From: JAHFUI01 sp041485905
GTDB taxonomy: Bacteria > Acidobacteriota > Vicinamibacteria > Vicinamibacterales > CAVVIG01
Length of the DNA stretch: 14,212 nt
Direction: 5' to 3'
NCBI GenBank assembly: GCA_041485905.1
Contig: JBGPKK010000119.1
Span: forward strand, 1-14,212
A model generated the notes under the pieces. That model saw nothing but the letters and a program-made list of their open reading frames with translations, was not told where the DNA came from and did not search any database. Shown here piece after piece: positions 5,792-13,375 of this stretch. Every line of letters begins with the position of its first letter. Positions within the stretch are counted from its first letter, which is position 1. The position numbers and the translations under genes were made by a program.

Positions 5792-8700
5792 TCAGCTCGC
5801 CGAGCGCACCAGCGCCGGCTTCACCTCACGATGCCACTTCCAGATGGTGAAGATGACCGGATAGATCAGCAGTTCGAGGATGAACGACGTGGTCACGCCG
5901 CCCACCATCGGCGCGGCGATGCGTTTCATCACGTCGGCCCCAGCTCCCGTGCTCCACATGATGGGGAGCAACCCCAGCAGGATCGCCATCACCGTCATCA
6001 TCTTCGGCCGGATCCGTTTCACGGCGCCGTCTTCGACCGCTTCTTGCAAGTCGTGCAGACTGTTCATCCGGCCCGCGGCCTTAGATTTCTCGAAGGCCTG
6101 ATCGAGATACAGAAGCATCACGACACCCGTTTCTGCGTCGACCCCTGCGAGCGCGATGATCCCGACCCACACGGCAATGCTCATGTTGTAGCCGAGCAGG
6201 TAGATCAGCCAGAACGCCCCAATCAGTGAGAACGGAACCGCGAGCAACACGATCGCGATCTTCACCACGTTTCGCGTGTTGAAATACAGTAGGACGATGA
6301 CAAGGAGCAGCGTGACTGGGATCACGATCTTCAATCGCTCCTTCGCCCGCATCATGTATTCGTACTGGCCGCTCCATTCGAGGTAGTACCCCTCCGGCAG
6401 CTTCACCATCCGATTGACGACCTGCTTCGCCTCATCGACGTAGCTGCCGATGTCGCGGTCCGCCACATCGACGTAGACGTAGCCGAGGAGCTGGGCCTGC
6501 TCGGTCCGGATCACGGTCGGACCGGTGGTCAGCGAAACAACCGCAACCTGATCGATCGGGATCTGCATACCGCCCGGCGTCGAGATGAGCGTGCGGCGGA
6601 GCGTATTCAGATCGCTCCGGTAATACCGTTGGTACCGCACGTTGACCGGAAATCGCTCGCGCCCTTCGATGGTCGTCGTGATGTTGGCGCCCCCAACCGC
6701 TGACTCGATGACCATCTCGACGTCCTGGACCGTGAGGCCGTACCGGGCGATCTGATCGCGCTTGACCTTGAAATCGAGGTAGTACCCGCCGGTGACGCGT
6801 TCCGAGAACGCGTTCCGTGTTCCGCGCACGCTCCGAACCGCTCCTTCGATTTGCGTGCCGATATCGTTGATCACTTCGAGCTTCGGACCGAAGATCTTGA
6901 TGCCGACAGGCGTACGGATGCCGGTCGACAACATGTCCGCCCGCGCTTTGATCGGCATCGTCCACGCGTTGGCGACGCCAGGAATCTTCAGCGCTCTGTC
7001 GAGCTCGGATACGAGCGTGTCTGGCGTCATTCCCTTCCGCCACTTGGATTCCGGCTTGAGGTTGATAACCGTCTCGAACATCTCGAGCGGCGCCGGGTCG
7101 GTCGCGGTGATCGCTCGCCCCCCTTTCCCAAAGACCGATTCGACCTCGGGGAACTGCTTGATCACTTTGTCCTGCATTGCCAGGATTTGCTGGGACGTCT
7201 GGACCGAAGCGCCCGGCAACGTGATGGGCATGTACAGCAGCGTGCCTTCGTAGAGCGGCGGCATGAATTCCGCGCCGAGCTTCAGAAAGACCGGCACGGT
7301 GCTCGCCATCAGCAGCACGGCAGCCACCAGCGTCAGCGCGCGGTGACGCAGGACGAACCGCACGAAGGGGTGATAGGCCCAGATCAGGAACCGGTTGATC
7401 GGGTTCTTCTCTTCGATAGCGATCTTCCCTCGAATGAAGAGCACCATGAGGAACGGCACCACTAACACCGACATCAACGCCGCGAACCCCATCGCGAAGG
7501 TCTTGGTGAACGCGAGCGGTCGGAACAGCCTTCCCTCTTGCGCTTCGAGCGTGAAGATCGGCAGGAATGAGACGGTGATGATCAGCAGGGAGAAGAACAG
7601 AGGCCGGCCGACCTCCTGGGCTGCCTCGATGATGATGTCCTTCCGCGACTTCGCGCCGGTGTCGTGCTCCAGGTGTTTGTGGGCGTTTTCGATCATGATG
7701 ATCGCGGCATCGATCATCGCGCCGATCGCGATCGCGATTCCGCCGAGGCTCATGATGTTCGACCCAAGGCCGATGTACCGCATCGCCATGAACGACAGCA
7801 GAATCGACAGCGGCAGCGTCAAAATGGCGACGAGCGCGCTGCGAAAGTGCCAGAGAAAGACGATGCACACGAGAGAGACGATGACCCCTTCCTCGATGAG
7901 CTTCTCCTTCAGCGTTTCGATCGACCGCTCGATGAGGTCCGACCGGTCGTAGGTGGTGACGAATTCGACACCAGGTGGGAGGGCCGGCTGCACTTTTTCC
8001 TTCACGGCCTTCTTGATGTTCTGGATGACGCCGTACGTGTCCACGCCATATCGGACGACGACGATGCCGCCGGCGACGTCTCCTTCGCCGTTCAGTTCGG
8101 CGACGCCGCGGCGCATGTCCGGGCCAAGGTGCACACGGCCGACGTCCTTCACGAGGATGGGCGTGCCGTCCCGCTTTGCTCCCAAGCTCACCTGTTCGAT
8201 GTCCGCGACGCTTTCGATGTACCCCCGGCCGCGCACCATGTATTCGCGTCCGGTCCACTCAACGACACGGCCACCGACGTCGTTGTTGCTCTTGCGCACC
8301 GCCGAGATCACCATGTCGATTGGCATGTTGTAGGCGAGCAGCGCGTTCGGATCGATCTCGATCTGGTACTGCTTCACGTAGCCGCCGACGGGCGCGACCT
8401 CGGCGACCCCTGTAACACTGCGCAGCTGATACTGGACGTACCAGTCGTTCAGGGTTCTGAGACGCGACAGGTCGTACTTGCCGGTTTTGTCCACCAGCGC
8501 GTACTCAAAACCCCATCCGACGCCCGTCGCGTCAGGACCCAGCACCGGCGTCACCCCCGAAGGAAGCCGTCCCTGCAGGCCGTTCAGGTACTCGAGGACC
8601 CGGCTGCGCGCCCAGTAGGGATCGGTGCCGTCCTGAAAAATGATGTAGACGAACGACACGTCGAAATAGGAGAAGCCGCGGACGACCTTCACGTTCGGCG

Positions 8701-8926
8701 CTGAGATGAGCGCCGTCACGATCGGGTACGTCACCTGATCTTCGACGAGCGTCGGACTGCGGCCCTCCCACTCAGCCGTCACGATGACCTGGACGTCGGA
8801 CAAGTCCGGAATCGCATCGATCGGCGTCGTCCTGATGGCCCACACGCCGCCGCCGACAATCCCCAGCATCAGCAGGATCACGATAAAGGCGTTGCGAGCG
8901 CTAAAGGCGATGATCTTTTCAATCAC
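5792..8926 (-). CDS. cusA: CusA-like Cu(I)/Ag(I) heavy-metal efflux RND transporter
   Basis: This 1044-aa inner-membrane pump of the HME-RND class drives metal out by proton antiport. It works with the adaptor and TolC-family genes just upstream. It has the RND plan of a first helix at 11-30, a large periplasmic domain, a helix bundle from about 340-540, a second periplasmic domain, and a bundle from about 865-1030. The three metal-binding methionines of E. coli CusA (M573, M623, M672) align with M566 (LLYM), M616 (PLEM) and M665 (RADMLSTG). The proton relay is kept: D406 in GAMIDAAIIMIEN, E932 in GVDAETGVVML, and K975 in RIRPKMMTV. These support a monovalent Cu/Ag substrate over the divalent CzcA type. 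The start is GTG with CAGGAGT about 10 nt upstream, 27 bp after the adaptor gene. Length is normal. Confidence 0.96.
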   Translation of the reverse strand: MIEKIIAFSARNAFIVILLMLGIVGGGVWAIRTTPIDAIPDLSDVQVIVTAEWEGRSPTLVEDQVTYPIVTALISAPNVKVVRGFSYFDVSFVYIIFQDGTDPYWARSRVLEYLNGLQGRLPSGVTPVLGPDATGVGWGFEYALVDKTGKYDLSRLRTLNDWYVQYQLRSVTGVAEVAPVGGYVKQYQIEIDPNALLAYNMPIDMVISAVRKSNNDVGGRVVEWTGREYMVRGRGYIESVADIEQVSLGAKRDGTPILVKDVGRVHLGPDMRRGVAELNGEGDVAGGIVVVRYGVDTYGVIQNIKKAVKEKVQPALPPGVEFVTTYDRSDLIERSIETLKEKLIEEGVIVSLVCIVFLWHFRSALVAILTLPLSILLSFMAMRYIGLGSNIMSLGGIAIAIGAMIDAAIIMIENAHKHLEHDTGAKSRKDIIIEAAQEVGRPLFFSLLIITVSFLPIFTLEAQEGRLFRPLAFTKTFAMGFAALMSVLVVPFLMVLFIRGKIAIEEKNPINRFLIWAYHPFVRFVLRHRALTLVAAVLLMASTVPVFLKLGAEFMPPLYEGTLLYMPITLPGASVQTSQQILAMQDKVIKQFPEVESVFGKGGRAITATDPAPLEMFETVINLKPESKWRKGMTPDTLVSELDRALKIPGVANAWTMPIKARADMLSTGIRTPVGIKIFGPKLEVINDIGTQIEGAVRSVRGTRNAFSERVTGGYYLDFKVKRDQIARYGLTVQDVEMVIESAVGGANITTTIEGRERFPVNVRYQRYYRSDLNTLRRTLISTPGGMQIPIDQVAVVSLTTGPTVIRTEQAQLLGYVYVDVADRDIGSYVDEAKQVVNRMVKLPEGYYLEWSGQYEYMMRAKERLKIVIPVTLLLVIVLLYFNTRNVVKIAIVLLAVPFSLIGAFWLIYLLGYNMSIAVWVGIIALAGVDAETGVVMLLYLDQAFEKSKAAGRMNSLHDLQEAVEDGAVKRIRPKMMTVMAILLGLLPIMWSTGAGADVMKRIAAPMVGGVTTSFILELLIYPVIFTIWKWHREVKPALVRSAS

Positions 8927-8953
8927 GGCGACGACTCCTGGCGAAACACGCCG

Positions 8954-10453
8954 CTATTGCTGGTGCTGATCCTTCGGTTTTGCAGGTGGCTTGGCCGTGC
9001 CTGGCATATCCATCCCCTTCATCGACTCGTCAGGCTTGCTACTGGTCTTCGGCGCAGCACCCTTCGTCTCCGTTCCCTTCGTCAAGCCGCCGCCCACGTC
9101 CATGCCCGGCATGCTCAACGACATCGCCCCCATCGCCGCCTGCAGGTTCGTTTCGGAATCGACGAGAAACTGCGCCGACGTGACGACGCGGTCGCCCATT
9201 TCCAGGCCGCTGATGAGCGGGTAATAGTCGTCCACCGGTGACCCCACCTTCAGCTCGCGTGGCTCGAAGTAGCCGTTGGGGTGCGCGAGAATCGCGTACG
9301 TTTTGGCTCCGGTGTCGATCACGGCTTCCTTCGGGATGGCGAGCTGATGGCCGCCGGCGGTCTTGAGAATCACCGTCACATAGGTTTCTGGCTTGAACTC
9401 CAGCCCCGGGTTGCGGAACTCAATTCGCACCTTGGCGCGGCGCGTTTGGGGATCGATCTCCGGATAGATGAACGTCACTTTCCCGTTGAGCGTGCGGGTG
9501 GACTGGCCGTACGGGAATTGGATCTGCGCGTCTTGTCCGAGCTTCAGGCTCTTCAGCTCGTACTCGAAGACCTGCCCGAGCACCCAGATCGTCGACAGGT
9601 CCGCGATCTTGAACGTGCTCATCTCGGGGCTGATGTACTGCCCGGCGAAGGCATTTCGTTCGAGGACAATACCGCTGAACGGCGAATACAAGGTCAGGGT
9701 CTTGCGCGGCTCTCCGCTCTGTTCGAGCTCGGCAATCTGGTCGTCGCTGATGTCCCACAGCCTGAGGCGGTCACGCGCCGCACTGACCAACGATTCGGCG
9801 CCGTTCCGCGTCTCTTCGAACTGGCTGGCGCCGAGCTGCCCGCGAGCCTTGAGTGCGAGCAGATACTCCTTTTGCGTGGACACCAGATCGGGACTGTAGA
9901 CGGTAAACAGCGGCTGCCCGCGCTGCACGAGCTTGCCGACGTAGTCGACGTAGAGTTTGTCGACCCAGCCCGCAACCTTCGTGTGGATCTGGGTCACGCG
10001 CGTTTCGTCGTACGCCAGAGTGCCAACGGTCCGAATCGTCGTGTCGAGCACCTGGTGCGTCACTGTGGCCGTCCGGACGCCAATCAACTGCTGGCGCGCC
10101 GGAGAAATGTAGACGACGTTGCCTTTCGACTCCGTCGGGTGTCCGCCCGCCCCAGTCGCGCTCGCGTCCAAGCCGGCCATTGACTCTGGTTGTGCCGCAG
10201 CCGGTGACTGGGTGTTCGTTGCGGCAGTGGATGTTCGACCACGTTCGAGGAAACGGAGCGCTCCGAACATGCCGGCGGCGCCGATCAGCACCGCAACGAG
10301 GGCCACCACCGCGTACGTGCTCCACGCTCTCTTTCCCACCGACTCAGGTGGATGAGGCAGTGGTAAATTGCCGGCAGGCGTCACGGTTGCCGGTCGCGGG
10401 TCCGGTTCCGGTTCGCGCTTCGTCAGGGCGGGTTCTTCGGGCGGTGGGGTCAT
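8954..10453 (-). CDS. cusB: CusB-like periplasmic adaptor (membrane-fusion protein) with Met-rich tail
   Basis: This 499-aa adaptor links the RND pump to the outer-membrane channel. It has a Pro-rich cytosolic N-terminus, one membrane anchor (about 44-66), and a low-complexity linker. The HlyD/CusB core starts near residue 112 (VVYISPARQQLIGVRTATVT), with the lipoyl half TKVAGWVDKLYVDYVGKLVQ, a helical hairpin near 190-245, and the second lipoyl half PFSGIVLERNAFAGQYISPE. The beta-barrel and membrane-proximal domains follow up to about 440. The C-terminus is Met-rich (M441, M444, M448, M451, M478, M481, M483) and ends in a Lys/Pro/Gln tail. The usual N-terminal Cys/His heavy-metal-binding domain of many relatives is not seen. 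GAGGAA precedes the ATG by about 7 nt. The gene follows the channel gene by 31 bp. Confidence 0.94.
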   Translation of the reverse strand: MTPPPEEPALTKREPEPDPRPATVTPAGNLPLPHPPESVGKRAWSTYAVVALVAVLIGAAGMFGALRFLERGRTSTAATNTQSPAAAQPESMAGLDASATGAGGHPTESKGNVVYISPARQQLIGVRTATVTHQVLDTTIRTVGTLAYDETRVTQIHTKVAGWVDKLYVDYVGKLVQRGQPLFTVYSPDLVSTQKEYLLALKARGQLGASQFEETRNGAESLVSAARDRLRLWDISDDQIAELEQSGEPRKTLTLYSPFSGIVLERNAFAGQYISPEMSTFKIADLSTIWVLGQVFEYELKSLKLGQDAQIQFPYGQSTRTLNGKVTFIYPEIDPQTRRAKVRIEFRNPGLEFKPETYVTVILKTAGGHQLAIPKEAVIDTGAKTYAILAHPNGYFEPRELKVGSPVDDYYPLISGLEMGDRVVTSAQFLVDSETNLQAAMGAMSLSMPGMDVGGGLTKGTETKGAAPKTSSKPDESMKGMDMPGTAKPPAKPKDQHQQ

Positions 10454-10484
10454 GACCAGTTCCTCATTAATGCAGCCGTTCCAG

Positions 10485-11810
10485 TCAATTCGTCAGCGCG
10501 ACGCCGACAAGCGGCTCCAGGCGCGCGAGCGCCTCGTGAAACCGTGCGTTCTGTTCCTCGTAATTAATTTCGTAGTTGAGCACCGTAATGAAATTCGTCA
10601 GCACGGTCAGGAAATCGACGCCGCCTACCTGGTACGAAGCGAGAGATGATTCGAGGGCCAGCCGCGCCTGCGGCAGCACGCTGTCGCCGTAGAGGGTCAC
10701 GAGACGATGACTGGTGTCGGCCATCGCGTACGTGTTGGTGATCTGCGCCGCGGCCAGAGCGAGGGTGTTCTCGCGCATCTTCCGGCCGCCTTCGAGTTGT
10801 GCCGCCGCTTGCGCGATGAGCGGACGTTGTTTGCGCTGCCAATACAACGGCACCTTGACCATGAAGTCGACGCCATACATCCAGGGCATGTCGCCAACCA
10901 TCTGCTGCGTCGTGACGTTGACGGCGAAGTCCGGCAGCATCTCGCGCTTGGCGAGCGCCAACGCCTGCTGGCCTCGATCGACCATCCGCTCGTCTCGCTT
11001 CAGCTCGGGGTTGTTCTGAGCCGCGAGTGCTTGCAGTTCGTCCAACGAGCGCGTCAGGCTCGCCGGCTCGTAGTTCAAGGAGACGTCAAGCGGTGTATCC
11101 GGTCTGCGATAGAGGAGTGCATTGATCTGCGCACGAAGTGCGGCGCGCTGCTGGCTCAGGACGGCCTGTCGCTCGATGAGCAGTGAGATCTCGAGCTGCG
11201 CTTTCAACACGTCCTGCTGCATCGCTTTGCCGACGCTGTAGCGGGCGTCGGCAATCTGCCGGAACTGATCGAGGCGCGCCTTGTTTCGAGCGAGCACCTC
11301 CAGACTCCGATCGACGAAGACGTACTCGTAGTAGGCGCTCTTCAGGTCGGCAACGAGACGGCGTCGTGCTGTCTCATAGGTCCAACGCTGGGCATCCGAT
11401 TCCGAGACCGCGATCTTGGTCCGCAGCGAGAGTTTCCCCGGGCACGGAAATTCCTGCGAGGCGCCGAACTGCCGGAAGCTGTCCGACGGGTTCGTCGTCG
11501 GAAAGAATGGAAACGCCTTCACGCCAGCCATGTACCCGCCGCTCAGCGTCGGGTCCGGCAGCGCACCAGCCGGCGCGATCGCGGCGACGCTGGCATCGAC
11601 GAACCGACGCGCCGCGGCCATTTCCGGATTCTGTCGCTCGAGCTCGGCGACCAGATCCCGCAGTGTTGTCCCTGAGGCCGGCTGCGCGGACGCGGATAGC
11701 GCTACCGCGGGAGCCGGCGCGGTCTGCGCGTTGATCGGGCCGGACGCGACGAGCGCCCCGATTAGCGCAATGACGAGCGTGAAGACAGCAGACGAGGAGA
11801 TGCGATTCAT
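10485..11810 (-). CDS. cusC: TolC/CusC-family outer-membrane efflux channel
   Basis: This 441-aa protein is the outer-membrane exit duct of the tripartite pump. A Sec signal peptide is visible (MNRISSS, hydrophobic to residue 22, with a likely cut after INA at residue 28). No lipobox cysteine follows, so unlike E. coli CusC it is probably not a lipoprotein. Two outer-membrane-efflux repeats follow, at about 48-230 and 255-435. The first begins LVAELERQNPEMAAARRFVD and contains QEFPCPGKLSLRTKIA; the second contains LQALAAQNNPELKRDERMVD and YQVGGVDFLTVLTNFITVL. The C-terminus is short. The ATG overlaps the stop of the Fis-like gene as ATGA. The gene order here is channel, adaptor, pump. The name is by context and family, since the sequence alone shows only TolC-family membership. 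Confidence 0.92.
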   Translation of the reverse strand: MNRISSSAVFTLVIALIGALVASGPINAQTAPAPAVALSASAQPASGTTLRDLVAELERQNPEMAAARRFVDASVAAIAPAGALPDPTLSGGYMAGVKAFPFFPTTNPSDSFRQFGASQEFPCPGKLSLRTKIAVSESDAQRWTYETARRRLVADLKSAYYEYVFVDRSLEVLARNKARLDQFRQIADARYSVGKAMQQDVLKAQLEISLLIERQAVLSQQRAALRAQINALLYRRPDTPLDVSLNYEPASLTRSLDELQALAAQNNPELKRDERMVDRGQQALALAKREMLPDFAVNVTTQQMVGDMPWMYGVDFMVKVPLYWQRKQRPLIAQAAAQLEGGRKMRENTLALAAAQITNTYAMADTSHRLVTLYGDSVLPQARLALESSLASYQVGGVDFLTVLTNFITVLNYEINYEEQNARFHEALARLEPLVGVALTN

Positions 11811-12085
11811 GGCTGTCCAGGGTGATCTGGTCCTCGCCGTTGAGGCTGGACCAGGTGGTATTTCTGCATCCGATACAAGAGCGCGCTGCGAGAAAGGCGA
11901 AGAAATTGAGCCGCGTGCGTGCGGTTCCCGCTATGAGTGTTGAGCGCAAACTGGATCAAGGCGCGCTCGACGGCGACAAGATCGACTCCGGTGGACGGAA
12001 CGATCACGCTCGCCCCGGCATCTGCAGCGTCCGTTCTGCAGATGGCAACCGTTGTATGCTCGTCGGGAAGCGTGATCAGTCGCAC
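11807..12085 (-). CDS. Stand-alone Fis/NtrC-type helix-turn-helix protein
   Basis: The conserved part, about residues 33-79 of the longest reading, matches the C-terminal DNA-binding domain of NtrC-family activators: GVDLVAVERALIQFALN, then SGNRTHAAQFLRLSRSALLY, then RMQKYHL. There is no receiver or AAA+ domain, so it is a domain-sized protein that could bind DNA but not drive sigma-54 polymerase by itself. The longest ORF starts at GTG 12085 (92 aa) without a clear ribosome site. A second in-frame GTG at 12007 would give 66 aa starting just before the conserved domain. It fits better with the predicted promoter, whose transcript would begin near 12086. It is the first gene of the efflux operon and overlaps the channel gene by 4 bp. 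It could autoregulate the operon or compete with the divergently encoded response regulator. Confidence 0.78.
   Translation of the reverse strand: MRLITLPDEHTTVAICRTDAADAGASVIVPSTGVDLVAVERALIQFALNTHSGNRTHAAQFLRLSRSALLYRMQKYHLVQPQRRGPDHPGQP
12019..12044 (-). promoter_or_regulatory. Perfect 9-bp inverted repeat in the operon leader or start of first ORF
   Basis: CATCTGCAG at 12019-12027 and CTGCAGATG at 12036-12044 are exact reverse complements separated by 8 nt. In minus-strand RNA the hairpin would lie about 42-67 nt after the predicted start site and end 11 nt before the alternative GTG at 12007. It is followed by the GGGGCGAG stretch that would be that start's ribosome site. It may be a leader hairpin controlling translation or a 26-bp DNA operator. 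If GTG 12085 is the true start it lies within coding sequence. Confidence 0.5.
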
Positions 12086-12096
12086 GACCGGGGTAG

Positions 12097-12113
12097 GGCA
12101 AGTGCAGTACCGG
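12097..12113 (-). promoter_or_regulatory. Candidate sigma-54 (-24/-12) promoter for the efflux operon
   Basis: The minus strand reads CCGGTACTGCACTTGCC from 12113 to 12097. GG (12111-12110) and GC (12099-12098) are exactly 10 nt apart, as in TGGYACR-N4-TTGCW. GGTAC and TTGC match the consensus, and three flanking positions do not. The start site would fall near 12086. The divergent operon encodes an NtrC-family activator, which fits. A chance match cannot be excluded. Confidence 0.5.
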
Positions 12114-12187
12114 CCGCTGAAGGGTTCAGAGTTGCGGCTCTTGCAGGGACTTACCGGCGATCAAGGAACCGAGGTTGACCTGGACAC

Positions 12188-12203
12188 TGCGTGTTTTCGG
12201 ACA
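12188..12203 (-). promoter_or_regulatory. Second, weaker copy of the upstream dyad site
   Basis: The minus strand here reads TGTCCGAAAACACGCA, identical at 12 of 16 positions to the dyad at 12217-12232. The two sites are 29 bp apart centre to centre, near three helical turns. This resembles the paired sites bound by dimers of NtrC-type activators. The degenerate half makes it less certain than its partner. Confidence 0.35.
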
Positions 12204-12216
12204 GCCCCGCCGCGAC

Positions 12217-12232
12217 TGTCTGGAAACAGACA
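12217..12232. promoter_or_regulatory. 16-bp dyad, candidate binding site for the NtrC-type regulator
   Basis: TGTCTG-GAAA-CAGACA is a perfect 6-bp inverted repeat with a 4-bp centre. Outside it, CCGCG (12210-12214) and CGCGG (12234-12238) also pair, giving an 11-bp-stem hairpin with a small bulge. The dyad lies about 130-147 bp upstream of the predicted operon start and about 30 bp before the kinase start. That is the usual position for an upstream activator site, and it could also serve kinase/regulator autoregulation. In kinase mRNA it could instead act as a leader hairpin. Confidence 0.5.
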
Positions 12233-12262
12233 CCGCGGGCTGAACCGAAAAGGTGACCGGGA

Positions 12263-13375
12263 TTGACCGTACCGAAGCCGGTAAAGCCGATCCTGATCGC
12301 GCTGGTGATCGCCGCGATCTCCATTGCTCATTACGTGACGGATCCCGCGCGGATCTGGTGGCACGTGGCCTACCAGGATCTCTGTTATGGCCCGATTCTC
12401 GTCGCCGCGTACTGGTTTGGTGTGCCGGGCGGTGTCGCGACGGCGGTCGTCGCAGGGCTAGGCACCAGTCTGCACTTCCATCATGAATGGGCGGGCAATG
12501 CGCCCTTCATCGTCAGCCAGTACGGGCAGGCGGTCGCGTTTGTCATTGCTGGCGCCGTGGGCGGAGTGCTGGCAACGGCTGAGCGGCGCGCGACACGCCG
12601 CCACGAGCAGGCGCTGGCCGCAATAGAAGCGGCGCATGCCGAGCTCCGGAGATCGCACGAGCAACTCCTGCGCGCGGACCGCCTGTCCAGCGTCGGGGAA
12701 ATTGCGGCTGGTCTGGCGCACGAGATTGGGAACCCGTTGGCCGGTGTAAAAGGCGCTCTGGAGATCATCATTTCTCGTGCCGCAGAAGGAAGTCCCGAGC
12801 AGGAATTCTCGGCCCTTGCATCGCGTGAGATCGCTCGGCTCGAAGGCTTGATCGAGGAGTTCCTGCGGTTCGCGCGACCGCACGAGCCGCGGCGGAGTGA
12901 TGTCGACATCCTCGATGTATTGGACCGTGTCGTGTCACTCATCAGCCGAGAGGCCTCGGACCGTGGCGTATCGATTCGCGTGAACCGGATGGAGGTGCCG
13001 CCTGTCTCGATCGACCTGGAACAAATGGTGCAAGTGTTCGTCAACATCGTCCTCAATGCAGTGCAAGTGAGTCCTCCTGGCGGTCGCGTCGAGATTGCCC
13101 CGTCCACCAGCGACGGAATGCTGGCGGTGGATGTACGCGACGAAGGACCAGGCGTCCAACCCGAGTATCTGGACAAGATCTTCGATCCGTTCTTCAGCAC
13201 GAAGAAACGCGGGACCGGACTGGGCCTCTCGATTTCAAACCGCATCGTGCAGGGCCATGGCGGGAGAATCGAGGTCCAGCAACCCGCTCACGGCACGGTC
13301 ATTCGCGTTCTTGTGCCCTTCGGGACCGCTGGCAATGAAGCCCGCTCGCAGAGTCGGGCCGACGCATCAACATGA
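12263..13375 (+). CDS. Membrane sensor histidine kinase (NtrB/ZraS-like, HisKA + HATPase)
   Basis: This 370-aa kinase has an N-terminal membrane region (about residues 8-105) that fits four short helices. A putative periplasmic loop holds SLHFHHEW (H71, H73, H74). There is no PAS or HAMP domain. A coiled linker (106-140) leads to the dimerisation domain, with the phosphoacceptor H153 in GLAHEIGNPLAGVKG. The ATPase domain shows the N box (N261, N265), DEGPG (293-297), DPFFSTKK (308-315) and GTGLGL (317-322). It autophosphorylates and passes phosphate to the regulator encoded next, whose ATG overlaps its stop (ATGA). The start is TTG 12263, with AAAGGTG about 8 nt upstream. An upstream GTG at 12253 is out of frame. 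The ligand is unknown. The His-rich loop and the divergent Cu/Ag pump suggest a metal. Confidence 0.9.
   Translation: MTVPKPVKPILIALVIAAISIAHYVTDPARIWWHVAYQDLCYGPILVAAYWFGVPGGVATAVVAGLGTSLHFHHEWAGNAPFIVSQYGQAVAFVIAGAVGGVLATAERRATRRHEQALAAIEAAHAELRRSHEQLLRADRLSSVGEIAAGLAHEIGNPLAGVKGALEIIISRAAEGSPEQEFSALASREIARLEGLIEEFLRFARPHEPRRSDVDILDVLDRVVSLISREASDRGVSIRVNRMEVPPVSIDLEQMVQVFVNIVLNAVQVSPPGGRVEIAPSTSDGMLAVDVRDEGPGVQPEYLDKIFDPFFSTKKRGTGLGLSISNRIVQGHGGRIEVQQPAHGTVIRVLVPFGTAGNEARSQSRADAST

Noticed and set aside
6432..8258. A 608-codon open frame on the minus strand in another frame within the pump gene
   Set aside because: It is extremely Arg/His-rich with no hydrophobic segments, and the pump frame is complete with all key residues. 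It is a GC-bias shadow, as is the plus-strand frame at 7664-8704.
12175..12203. TTGACC at 12175-12180 as the -35 box of a sigma-70 promoter for the kinase gene
   Set aside because: At the proper spacing the -10 position reads CGGACA, with no TATAAT-like element, so the promoter is not supported.
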